NCBI GenBank assembly: GCA_905250115.1
Contig: CAJNOI010000309.1
Coordinates: forward strand, 19,189-83,188
Direction: 5' to 3'
Source: Adineta steineri
Lineage: Eukaryota > Rotifera > Eurotatoria > Adinetida > Adinetidae
Length of the DNA: 64,000 bases
The notes under the pieces were generated by a model, which was not told the DNA's origin, did not search any database, and saw nothing but the letters and a program-made list of their open reading frames with translations. Position numbers and translations under genes: made by a program. Below, in pieces: positions 24,801 to 35,287 of the stretch; position 1 is the stretch's first letter, and each line of letters opens with the position of its first letter.

Positions 24801-27800
24801 GAAATGAAGAATTTATTAGATCTATATACTTTCTTCCGTAATCATTAACTACATGAGCTCTAGCTGTACCTGTTATACCATCATGATGTTGAAAAATACC
24901 AAGATTTCGTCGTGCTTGAATTAATGATACAAATAGATCATTTGTTGGAAAAGAATTGAATGTTTTTTCTTGAAGTGATTTAACATGAGCAATTGAAAAG
25001 AGTATTTCGGTTGCTCTAAAACGATATCGGAAACTTCATCTAGTAATAACTTTTCCTCGATTAAGAATGTGAGTGTTCTCCTTGCCTCCATTCACTTAAA
25101 TATCAAAATTCGCGAGAAAATCTAAGAACATTCAGAAACTTTTAATTGGCAATAAATACTCTATCGCTAAGATAATGTATTTTCGTTAAATATGACTTTT
25201 TCTTGATTCCGATAGATACATGTTTCTAAAATCTGTTATTAATGAACTCGGAATAGAATAATTACAGTTCGATAAGAAGATTTATGAATATCACTTATTC
25301 TAATCTTTGTTTTCGATTGTAAGTATAGATCGTAATGATAGTTTCTCATTGACGCCTGGATTTGATCTTTATCAGAGTCTCACAGGATTAAATACATCTC
25401 ATTGATTATATACTATATTGACAGAATATTATATCAAACATTTAGAAGGAAAATTGTGTTTCATAGCTACTAAACGAATAATGAACTCACGGAAAACAAC
25501 TCAGATTGATTAAGCTCTCATGTGAATTAACAATACTAGTGAAATCCCTCTTGTCATGTTTTATCATATCGTATGTCAACCTTTATATTTTTAGACTGAT
25601 GAAATGATATTTCAGTCACGCAATGAATTTGTATTTCCTTAATCGGAGATATGTAATTTTTTCTATTTTATTACCTAAGATAAGATTCAGCAATACGATC
25701 CATTCTTTTAAAAAATGCTCTTGATGTAAAATAACCACTCCAATAATTATCATCATGATCGGCATATGTAAAAAAGTCTCCAACATAACTCGGAAAATCT
25801 TGAAGAGATTTTTCTTGTAAAACTTTTTCAAAATAATCACTTAATGTACCATATTGAATCTAAAATATAAATATTTTTTCAATTTATATAAAAAATTAAA
25901 TCTTACATCAACATTCCAATCTGTTCGTCTATTCATATAAGTTAATAATTTATCATAATTTCCGAATTGAGCTCGAACTTCATACATCATTCTATAACGA
26001 AAATCATCACCTAATTGAACAAATAAAGTATTTGTTCGATATAATTGAGCTTTTTTTCTATATTGATCTAATAATAATTCAGCTCTTGAAAACAAAAAAA
26101 AAGGAATTAACGAATTATAGATTAAAGTTAATACCTTTCTTGAACATTATTATCATTAATAGTTACGGGATTTATTCCCCATGAACAAACCGTATTAGAA
26201 TCAGCAGAACGTTTGAAATCAAATTGACAACAAATTTTAGGATCAGGACCACATGTATGTGGAATATCATAAGCATAAAATGGAAGAACATGTGTAAAAA
26301 GTCGTGTAGAAGTACTTCGATCTAGATGAAATATATATGTATATGAAATTAGAAAATAACAGTTTTTATTTACCCCATGTTTGTTGCCAAAGAAATTCTA
26401 ATTGTTTTTCTTTTGCTAATGCTTTTTTTATATGATAATGAACTCTAAATAAATATCAATGATTAAATTCGATTGATATATTCAAAATTTACCGTTGAAT
26501 AGCCAGATGTTGAATACCAGAACCTTGCAGTAAATAAGCCATAGTTGGTGAATAACCAAATGGATCATTAGCCCAACTACTTTTTATTGAAATATTTCCT
26601 AAAAGATTATGATATCGAATACAATCTCAAGATAAAGAAATTTCCGAACCTATTTTATGTTCAATAAATTGATGTCCTTCAATAAGTTGATCAAGCATTG
26701 AGAAATAATGTGTATTCGCTTCATCATTCATTACCTTACAAGAAAAATAAGATAGTATGTGTGTTAATAATATCTAGACAACATCGGTAAAGTATAATCT
26801 GATTAGAAAGGTGCGAGCTTTAATTCGATCGCGATCGATTATGGCTGATGACATACTTCTCACATCGAGAATGATATCAAGGTTAGGACATCAGGGCTTA
26901 CTGTTTCTTCGCTAATACGATATTCGTTATTGACGAAAGTACAGGGGTGCGTTGGCGGAATTTCAGAGGATTCACGCCAAATGTAATTACATAAGATTAG
27001 TGTAGAATACATGTGAAAACATAACCCAATATTATTAGAATAAGCATACCATAGTTTAAACTCCTCAACATAGTTACGTGGAGCTATTTTTACACATATG
27101 TAATCACATAATGGCACTGGCGAAATTCAGCCTTGGTACTTGCACTATATTAAACTCGAAATTTTAAGACTTAAACTTTTACTTCAGAAAATCATAGAAA
27201 ACTGATTCATATTTTGAGCTTTATTTTAGAATAAAAGTTTTTCTAGTTCAGTTGGTGATTATAATGTAAGATGATATTTTTTTAATTTGCTTACCCAACC
27301 ACCAGTAACAATTTCAAATTGGTTATCAGAAATAAGTTTTTTTAATGATTGTTGCTGTTGAATTGTTGCTTGATCCCACCATAAACTCAAAAAAGACATT
27401 TCTGCCCAAATAAATTTATAGTTTTTATTTTTTTCAAGCGTTTGTATCATATTATTCATAATATGTCTTGTTCCATACATAAAATATTGTTCAAATGTAT
27501 TAAGCCAACCTAATGAAATTCAATAAGAAATATTTTTTATTAAAAAATTTTATTTAACCTGGATCACAATGTGAATGAGGCATGAGTATTATTTTTAATT
27601 TATTATCTGGTGTCCACTGAGATGTATTATATTGAATATCAAAACCCTGACCCCATACACCACCATTTTGATTATCAAATGGAAGACTATCATACAACTG
27701 ACGAATCTAAAGTAATTAATAGAAATAATTCTTAGTTTAAATTGATAAATGTATTTCTTTTTACTTCAAATGAAGTATTTGTGGGGGAAGAAGTTCGCCA

Positions 27801-28200
27801 TGTACATTGAGTATTTATTTGTTCGGATTTGGATGATATTGTTGAATTTTGATTTACATTTGGTTGTGTAATTAATTTGATTTTAGGAATTTGATGTATT
27901 GCCTCTATTTTTTGCGGTAATATTAGTTGCTGCTTTTGTTTTTGACTAACCTCTTTAAATGCCTTATTAATATCTCGAATTGAATCTTGAATATCATCAA
28001 GATGTTCATTAATTTTCTGTTGTTTTGATTTCTATTGAACATAAAAATTAATTGAAATTGTTAATTTAAGAATATTTCATTATTACTTGTCGCATATCTC
28101 TCTCGGTACTAACTGATTCAAGCGTTATGTACAATACAATAACTACCAGAAGAAAGAAAACAAGAAAAAGCGAACGAGTATACCATCGACGGCTCATCAT
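21831..28200 (-). CDS. MAN2A: Golgi alpha-mannosidase II (GH38)
   Basis: Type II Golgi membrane enzyme that trims two mannoses from GlcNAcMan5GlcNAc2 during complex N-glycan synthesis. The N-terminus [18 protein letters not shown] gives a short cytosolic tail and one transmembrane segment, then a Gln/Lys-rich stem. The GH38 core follows across many exons: [10 protein letters not shown] with the zinc ligands His and Asp (about 27560), [10 protein letters not shown] with the nucleophile Asp (about 26560), and HHDGITGT with a further zinc-site His (about 24880). HHDGITGT and the membrane anchor favour the Golgi type over the lysosomal one. The last exon (21831-22283) ends with the beta-domain tail [10 protein letters not shown]. 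The stop at 21831 and the ATG directly after an AG at 28200 bound the gene. Most introns are about 50-60 bp, but five exceed 250 bp and three of those contain recognised repeats. Expected length is about 1,050-1,100 aa. Confidence 0.93.
22311..22528. mobile_element. MITE family 1, copy B (218 bp, perfect 9-bp target duplication)
   Basis: Inverted-orientation relative of the element at 9500-9724, inside an intron of the mannosidase gene. It begins GGTCAAGTTAAGTGTGC and ends AACTTGACC, and its internal sequence around gattgctctactagatac matches the complement of copy A. It is flanked on both sides by gataaaata (22302-22310 and 22529-22537), a perfect 9-bp target duplication that marks a recent insertion. 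A 65-codon open frame within it is accidental. Confidence 0.92.
23828..24075. mobile_element. MITE-like repeat family 2, copy A (248 bp)
   Basis: Terminal inverted repeats CTCTTTCTCGTAGA and TCTACGAGAAAGAG (14 bp, perfect) bound a non-coding interior that contains two internal copies of a phrase resembling GATGTTTTTTTGAC. It sits in a mannosidase intron. A direct copy lies at 32711-32953 in the tropomodulin gene. No target duplication is clear, so the element may extend slightly or be old. Confidence 0.8.
26885..27128. repeat. Dispersed repeat family 3, copy A (uninterrupted)
   Basis: This stretch of a 560-bp mannosidase intron is matched, in reverse complement, by about 40326-40815 in a GCP6 intron. 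Shared landmarks are the phrase for tcattatgtgattayatatgtg, tatgcttattctaata and aatcctctgaaattycgcc. This copy carries the intact site around 27030-27041 where the other copy is interrupted by another element. No coding potential and no clear terminal repeats; an 85-codon open frame across it is accidental. Confidence 0.75.
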
Positions 28201-29562
28201 CTACAATAGATAATATAATTATTAAGCATAGAACTTTAAACATGCAAAATTTAATTTCATAAATGAAAAAATTGTGTGAGTATGATTATGCAAGCACTTG
28301 ATATATAGTAATGCAATCTTTTTTTATTTTGAATAACTATTTTGTGGCTTTGTGATGAATTGCGTAAGAATGAAAAGAAATCACCTGAAGGTATTCTTTT
28401 TAACATGTCATGAATAGAAATAATGAATTAAATTTTTTACTAGTGTACATCGATTCTTACATATACTTCCCTCCGCCAATAGTAGAACTCAATAGTATCA
28501 TATATCACAATGGCTCAATGATCTGTGAGAAGATTCAATTTAGCTGAAAGTACTGGAATGAGAATATTCATGATGATCTATATCACTCTAAGTTAATGTT
28601 GTATTTATTGTTCTGAATATAAATTTACTGTAAACTTGTAATTCTTTTCTTTTTGTAATAATTTCTGAGAAAATGTCTATTGTATTCCACTAATAATTAA
28701 AACTAAACTAGAAACTTTTTGTGTATAAACAAATATTAGGCTAAATTTTTTATATGACTAATTCTATTAACATTGTAGAAATCTTATTTTCTTACATTCG
28801 AAAAATGAAAAGTAATATTTTGATTGATAATTGTGAATATTTGACTATTCTTTTCAATATATTTTATTTTATAGTTGATCAGCAATGTCATTTATAGTAT
28901 AATATATTAGTGTAAATTATGTTCTATAGGATAGATATTTAGAAATACAGAATATTCGAAAGAATGTTGAATAACGTGCAATACTTAGAATATTGAAGAT
29001 AATTTTAGAAACATGAATTCGTATTCAAGTATATTTTTTGTTTGAATATAAGATTCTACATCTTCGCTATTAGTTAAGATAATGATATAATAATAATGAT
29101 TATAAGCAATTAGGTGCAAAAGTGTAAGCCTATCAGAGCAATATATTTCAAGCAAACTAAACATAAAATTTTATTAAAATTTTAACTTTATTAATAGAAA
29201 TAATTTGATATATCTTTTTACTGATGATATAATATGCGGAGTCAGATTTATTTTTAGTACTTAAAGTTAGTTTTTACAGTAGTATACAGAAAAAAAAGAA
29301 CGTTAGTTGGAAAAACTAAAGATTAGAAGGTAGCACAAATTAATATTGTTAGTAATTTAGAAAAAAAATGAGATTCATAAAAAAGAGGAAAAAAAATGAA
29401 GCGTGTTTAATATAAGTTCGTAATTTTGTTCATATGTCACAGAAATTGCTAATGAAAAAGAAAAAAAAAGGAAAAATAACAATGCACAGTCACGGAATAA
29501 AAATGAGTATTCGTTTTGGTTTTTTTTTGTAAAGATCACTGTTATGATATTCTTTAGTTTTT
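28201..29562. other. Intergenic region between alpha-mannosidase II and the MANSC-type gene
   Basis: AT-rich spacer of 1.36 kb that should contain the mannosidase promoter near 28201 and the 3' UTR of the MANSC-type gene near 29562. The ATG of the mannosidase directly follows an AG acceptor-like sequence, so its true transcription start may lie anywhere in here. I see no gene, RNA or inverted-repeat element. Confidence 0.5.
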
Positions 29563-30907
29563 TTACATATAAAGCCCATTGATTAAATAATCTTCATCAA
29601 CTGAATAATTTTTCAATCTACGACCACGTTTTCGTGAATCACGACAATGACAAAATAGTAAAACAAATAAAATAATTGTACATATAATACCAAAAACAAG
29701 AAATAGAATAACACTTGTTTCACGGAAAAATGATCGTTTATTTGAATAATTGTTATCAGCTAGAATAGAAATAAATAAAAATAAATCACTTTTGTTTTTG
29801 TCAACCATGATTAGTTTTGACTATTCAATGGAAATAACAAAAGATAATTCTTGAGATCTAATACCATAAAAAATAAGTCTCGGATTGATCTTTAAAAAGT
29901 ATTTATAGAACGTCAATAGATATTTAAGGAAAGGATTGCATAATGACGATGATGACCAGTCGAAGAAAACAGATTTTTAGTTGAAAGTAAACACAGAGAC
30001 CATTTGATTGTTTACGCGTCAATATTTTGGTGAATATCCGAAAGTGTACACACTCATTCCTTACAAAGATTTTTTTCCTAGACATGCACTAGTAAGAATA
30101 GTTGACTACTCAGCTGTTAGTACTAATAGAAGCAACTAAATCAGTCAATATAATACTTACTCATAGTTGATGTAAATATTGCATTATTTTTTACTACTGT
30201 TGAACTTTTATTATACATCATAACTGTATAATCTTGATGTGATGCTAATATACAACTTCCATTACAAGCAAATAAATAACATTTATAACCATCCTAAAAG
30301 AAAAGAATTTAAAAAATAAATTTTAAAATAAAAATAAATTTACATGAGTAGGTTGTTCGCTGAGCATAGCTAAATCACATGTTTTTTCTTTACAACATTC
30401 TTGCATACAACTGTCTTTAACTTTAACATTAAATGGTAATGTTCGTTTATCGATAAGAACATATCGTATCATGCGAGCACCATTTGTTAATTCTTTTACT
30501 TTAACTAATTGTTCAGGTTTAATATCATATTTAGCAACACACGTTGATGCATCAGATGAATCTTTTGGATCCGTTGCTAGTGTTGTTGTTGTTGCTGTTG
30601 TTGTTGATTTTGTTTTCTTTGATGGTATTACTTTAGTTGTTGTGTCATAACTTTCTGATTCTTCTTCGACATAGTCATTTTCAGGAAGAAGTTTTTCATT
30701 TGATGGATATATTTTTTTGTCCTGTAATGATGCAGAATAATCTGGAACTTCACCGCCTTCATCCGCATTGTATTGAGGATCTGGACGATGTTTATATTCC
30801 TCATATTTGTTCGTGAGAAGATCCTCTAAATCATATAGATTATTATCATAACGACGTAATTCGACAGATGAGATTAATACGGCGAGAAATAAAACAAAGG
30901 ACTTCAT
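29563..30907 (-). CDS. MANSC/MANEC-type single-pass membrane protein
   Basis: Three exons (30344-30907, 30161-30293, 29563-29759) join in phase to 297 aa. In order: signal peptide MKSFVLFLAVLISSVELR, an acidic and Thr-rich spacer of about 100 residues, a cysteine-rich module, a transmembrane helix (ILFLVFGIICTIILFVLLF) and a short basic tail ending DYLINGLYM. The module reads DSCMQECCKEKTCDLAML then KCYLFACNGSC; the C-CC-C-DLA...CYLF-C pattern is that of the MANSC domain found in LRP11, KIAA0319-like and hepatocyte growth factor activator inhibitors, usually the N-terminal extracellular domain. No LDL-A, PKD or Kunitz domain accompanies it here, so the precise orthologue is open. The ATG directly follows TTTTTTAG, consistent with a splice acceptor at the start codon. 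Confidence 0.78.
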
Positions 30908-31112
30908 CTAAAAAATAGTTTTTATTAAATATTAAATATTTAATAGTTGAATGTCTGAAAAGGAAAAAAGAACTGATATTATGTAAAACAAAAAACTAAC
31001 AGCCCGCTTGCAGATCGGAAGTACTTTTTTACTATTATAATTATCATTTCAAACAGATAATATACTTTACATAGACTATCTTATTTTAACTTCGAGAATA
31101 CAATATTTGAGA

Positions 31113-31814
31113 TTATATTTGTAATCTTTTTTTCTTTTTAATCTCCTGTTGTAAAGTAAGTGGAATTAAATTTGATTTCTGTACAATTTCACGCATTTTA
31201 CTACGAATTTCATTTGTTGTTCTTTGTAATGATTGCGAGGAAGATAATTCATTCGTTGAAGATGATTGTGTATTATCTTTTGGAATAAGAGTTGAATGAT
31301 TATATTTAACTGTAGATTGTTTTTGTCGAAATTTGTTCATTGATTGTTTTTTATCTTTTACAAAATGATTCATATGACTTTTATATTGTACAACTGTTCT
31401 TCGTTCATTTAATTTTTCTCTTAAATCATCTACATTTTCACATTCAGGTGCATAACATACATGTAAACTTGATCCCATAAAATTCATATCATCAAGACGA
31501 CATTTAGCTTTACGTGCATTTTGTATTTGTACATATTTAACTAAAATAGTATCAAAAAATTGTTCATCATCATTAGAATCTTTTCGTTCATATCCATCTA
31601 ATTTCCAATATTGTTCAGTTTGTCCATATTGATTAAAATACGGTAATAATTGTTCAGTTACACCTGCAATCGACGGAATATTTTGTACAAGAAGATATTT
31701 TGATTCTTGTGCTATTGTATAAACTTTAACAGCACGTAATTTTTTCCCATTACGATAGGGTGGACGATTTAAACAAACATCATCTTTAATATGATGATCA
31801 TGTGATTGTAACAT
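31113..31814 (-). CDS. RBM48: RNA-binding protein RBM48
   Basis: Intronless 233-aa gene. The region around residues 18-45 (PPYRNGKKLRAVKVYTIAQE, then KYLLVQNIP) and LHVCYAPECENVDDLREKL (about residues 112-130) are the RBM48 signatures: an atypical RRM followed by the conserved HVCYAPE motif. In animals and plants RBM48 works with ARMC7 in splicing of U12-type introns. The C-terminus after about residue 160 is Ser/Gln/Lys-rich and poorly conserved; the protein is shorter than the vertebrate form (about 370 aa), mainly in that tail. The ATG lies right after CCGCTTTAG, an acceptor-like context, so the 5' UTR may be cis- or trans-spliced. Confidence 0.85.
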   Translation of the reverse strand: MLQSHDHHIKDDVCLNRPPYRNGKKLRAVKVYTIAQESKYLLVQNIPSIAGVTEQLLPYFNQYGQTEQYWKLDGYERKDSNDDEQFFDTILVKYVQIQNARKAKCRLDDMNFMGSSLHVCYAPECENVDDLREKLNERRTVVQYKSHMNHFVKDKKQSMNKFRQKQSTVKYNHSTLIPKDNTQSSSTNELSSSQSLQRTTNEIRSKMREIVQKSNLIPLTLQQEIKKKKRLQI

Positions 31815-32156
31815 CTAAAGCGGAGAAAAGACTAGGTGTTTATCTTAATTAGAAAAGCTAAATAAATCATAAAACGAAAAGGGTAAGTAAATAACTATAA
31901 AATATATACAAAAAAAGAAAAGAAAAAGTTTATTAATAATCCTGAAGCGAGAAAAAGCAGGAAAAAAAAGCATATTTCGTTGATGGTGTTGACTAGAAAA
32001 TAATATCTTTATTAGTTTTGTATAAATGAGAATTGTAGATCAGCACCATATTTTTTCTTGAGCAAGGATGAGAATACCAAATGCGTGGAAGCAATTATGA
32101 ATGTATATATAAATATGTTTGATTAAAATAGATAATATTATGTTAAAAAAAAATAA
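31815..32156. other. Short spacer between RBM48 and tropomodulin
   Basis: 342 bp of AT-rich sequence between two genes in the same orientation. It should hold the tropomodulin 3' UTR and the RBM48 upstream region. Nothing further is visible. Confidence 0.5.
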
Positions 32157-35037
32157 TTAATTCTTTGTTTCTTGTTTACTTGATAAACGTTTTTTACGTA
32201 CTAAAATAAAGCAAATAAGCATTGATTCGTTTTATTTTATTTCGTCTGAAATAAGCATTAATGATTTTCTTACAAGCATCAATATTTTGTTTAAGTTTTT
32301 CAGTAACACGAACACGTGGTCCAAGTGTATCAAATTGCATATTTAAGCGAAGAAGTGTGTTATTTTGAGCAATAGCATCTGCAACTTCCATTTCAACTCG
32401 ATTACCAAGAATTTGTGAACGCTTAAAGAGAAATGCGTGAAAATAATTAATACAAAGCAAAACATAGTGCTAGTGGTGTGTAAACTATAAAAAGAAAAGG
32501 TGTGAGTATGGGGACCAAAGTAGTATAGTTACTGTTCATTGTGTCTGAATGAATAAATAAATCATTCGTTGGCTGAAATAATGCAAACATAATTGAAAAA
32601 AAAAATATTTAATAATTTCATAAAGCTGGAAATGAAATTATAGCGAACTTGTTCTTTTACTTTTACATATAGTGAACATTCATTAAAGTTTGAATATTAA
32701 ACAAGTAACGCTCTTTCTGGTAGAAATGCATCCTCTTCATATTTACTGAAAAAACAATTGAAAACCGTGAAAAATAGGTTTTCGATGTTTTTTTGACCTA
32801 TGCACCCTCCTCATCCAACAGACCTCAAATTCGAAATACCTCTAGAAATGTCTTTTTCAGAAAATGAGTTTTCGATGTTTTTTTGACCCTGCGGACATAC
32901 AAGCAAGCAATCAGACAATTTATGTTTACTGGACTCTTCCCTACGAGAAAAAGAATATCCTTCATTTCTTTTCTTTTCGGTATTTTTCAAATCCGGAATG
33001 TATTATTTCACACTAGTTAATAGTGATATGTAATTCTAAAAATACATTGTTTTCCCTTTCTAACAACATTTATTATGCATAGTTGATGTCTCAGTGTAAC
33101 AAATGTTTCTCCTAAGTGTTGCTTTGGGGAATTAATAAGAACTGACAACTTTTCTTGTTGATCTATTTCCGTTTTATTGATATTAATATGTATATATAGT
33201 GTAGTATATTAGTTTTTCATTATTCAAATAAATTGTAAACGCAATAAGATATCGAAAGGACGTTAATGTATTTTAAACAAGTAAGAACATGAGATTATAA
33301 TTCATATCTGTACTCTTCCGCAGGAAGTTTTTTTTAAAGAGTTTTATTGACAATATATATTGCTTATAATTCTTATCAACTGAAGCACTGCATGGGTGAA
33401 GTAATATATTTATATATAAGTGCCTCTTACAAGTCGTAGGAGGTATAAGATAACGAATTACTTCACCCTCAATTTATTGATTTATCATTACTGGCTCTAC
33501 TATAGTCTAAGAAAATAAATGATATGTGTAGATTACAGCGTCTCGCAAGAAGATTAATTGACGCCAATGCTACTGTTACATAGTTATTAATCATAGTAAA
33601 TTCAGTGTAAAATAAATCATTAAACTAGAAGAGAATTTTAATTAGAATTCTTTACTTCCTAGTAAATGTATTTTTCTTTCTGATGATAGAGAATACCAAG
33701 ATTTTCTTAACAGCTACTTATTTATTCTAAAAGAAATGTTTACTTAGATCTATATTATCACTGAAAGAAGATCAGCAAGCCTACGGCTACTGCGCTTATC
33801 AAATGTTATTAATCTTTCGTAGCAATCATTACTACATCTGTGTTGCATATAAATCAATGGATTACATATATATTTTTCTATGCCTTATACTAATACTTCT
33901 AACTTATGAAAAAATAAATAAAATCTTTACTTGATTTGATAAACGTAATTCAATCAATGTTTGATTCTTTAATGTACTTCGTACGATTTCAGTAATAACT
34001 GGACCTGTTAAACGATTTGATTCCGCATTAACTGTTTTTAATGTTGGATTTGCTTCAATAAGTTGTGCAAGAACCTAATTACAGAAATTTAAAAAAGAAC
34101 ATTAAAATTTCTATTTTCTTACTCGACCAATACTATCCGTCATACCAACATTAGCCATTTCAAGAATTTCAACATGTGTATTTTCTTTTAATGCATTAAG
34201 TAAATCTTTAAGTACATCAGCTTTAATTTCTTTAATATTATTGATATTAATACGAGTTAATTCTTTATCATTAGCTTCAGCTTTTTTAATACAATCTTCA
34301 ACATTAGTTAAATTATCTGGTTCAGGTGGAACTATTCTTAATGGTTCACCTTTTGCTGCAGCTGAAAAAACAAAATTTTAATTTAAAAAAAAAATTCATT
34401 TTTTCTCATTCTACCATTCCAACCACCAGAATTTACAAATGTATTTTTATCCATAACTGCAGCATGATATTGTACTTGATTGATTAAACCAGTAAAACCA
34501 AGAATAGCTAAATTGAAACAAATTAAATGTATACTTATAAAAAAAATCAAATAAATATACCAGCAAGTTCACAAATTTCAGTTTCACTTGCATTTGTTAA
34601 TACATCATCCCATTCAGTTGGAGCTAGGAAGTCATCTTCATCTGTCGTTGGTTTAACAACTGCTGGTGGTTCCCAAACTTTCCCTTTCTTTTCACCTGCT
34701 ACATATGGTTTTTGTTCGTCCCAATCTTTTTCTTTTTGTCCTTGTTCAGTTAGAAATTCTAAAAGTTTTTTACGATCATATTGACCTGTTGGATCTTTCG
34801 TTGTTTGTGGTTTGCAACGATCACTTGCTGGTAAATATGAATTCTTAATAGAACAAGATAGAAAAATAAAAGGGAAAACAAACAATGATTAAAATAAGAC
34901 AGATGAAGGACATATAAACATACTTCGGGATCAACAAGATCATTTATACTATCAAGTTCTTCAGCAGAAAGTACTGCTAAAAGTGAATCAAAATCATCCA
35001 TATCATAATTTTCATTTGATGTTTTTGTAGCTGCCAT
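32157..35037 (-). CDS. TMOD: Tropomodulin
   Basis: Caps the pointed ends of actin filaments together with tropomyosin. The N-terminal tropomyosin- and actin-binding part contains DDFDSLLAVLSAEELDSINDLVDPE and, on the next exon, KPYVAGEKKGKVWEPP, both family hallmarks. The leucine-rich-repeat actin-capping domain follows on later exons (VLKDLLNALKENTHVEILEM, LKTVNAESNRLTGPVITEI, then LRLSNQRSQILGNRVEMEVA). The final short exon, joined through the donor at about 32263, gives NIDALRKKRLSSKQETKN and the stop at 32157. No proline-rich or WH2 extension is present, so it is not a leiomodin. MAATKT at 35037 is preferred as the start; an in-frame ATG lies 18 bp upstream. A 1.5-kb intron (about 32433-33930) carries a family 2 repeat. 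It diverges from GCP6 over 250 bp. Confidence 0.92.
32711..32953. mobile_element. MITE-like repeat family 2, copy B (243 bp)
   Basis: Direct-orientation relative of 23828-24075, in the large tropomodulin intron. It starts CTCTTTCTGGTAGAAATG and ends CTACGAGAAAAAG, so both terminal repeats have drifted by one base from those of copy A. The interior is collinear with copy A apart from a few substitutions and a short deletion near 32815. No target duplication is evident. Confidence 0.8.
33394..33468. repeat. Short foldback in the tropomodulin intron
   Basis: Perfect 12-bp arms GGGTGAAGTAAT (33394-33405) and ATTACTTCACCC (33457-33468) around a 51-bp loop. No relative is seen elsewhere in the window. 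It could be a very small inverted-repeat element or chance. Confidence 0.5.
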
Positions 35038-35287
35038 GATGAAGGTTTGAATCAATATGATAAATAATGATGAATAATAATAACACAGATAATATCACGT
35101 AATACTAAAAAAAGGACACAAATATAACTAGAAAACAACATGGCCAATTATGTTTTATAATAATAATATAGATGGCGACTCTAAAGGAACAAAATTGATT
35201 GGATAAATAAGAGAACTATCAAGAATGAATGATTGTATATGTATTGAGTTACTACTATTAGAGAACTTCATGATATAGTATCGAATT
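35038..35287. promoter_or_regulatory. Putative bidirectional promoter of tropomodulin and GCP6
   Basis: Only 250 bp separate the start codons of two divergent genes, so both promoters and 5' UTRs must fit here unless a 5' UTR is spliced from elsewhere. The sequence is AT-rich with no distinctive core motif. Co-regulation is not implied by function, since one gene caps actin and the other nucleates microtubules. Confidence 0.5.

Noticed and set aside
25590-25625. Near-palindrome gactgatgaaatgatatttcagtc in a mannosidase intron
   Set aside because: Too short and isolated to call an element; no second copy seen in the window.
26860-27117. 85-codon frame on the - strand in a mannosidase intron
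   Set aside because: It coincides with dispersed repeat family 3 and is not matched by an open frame in the other copy.
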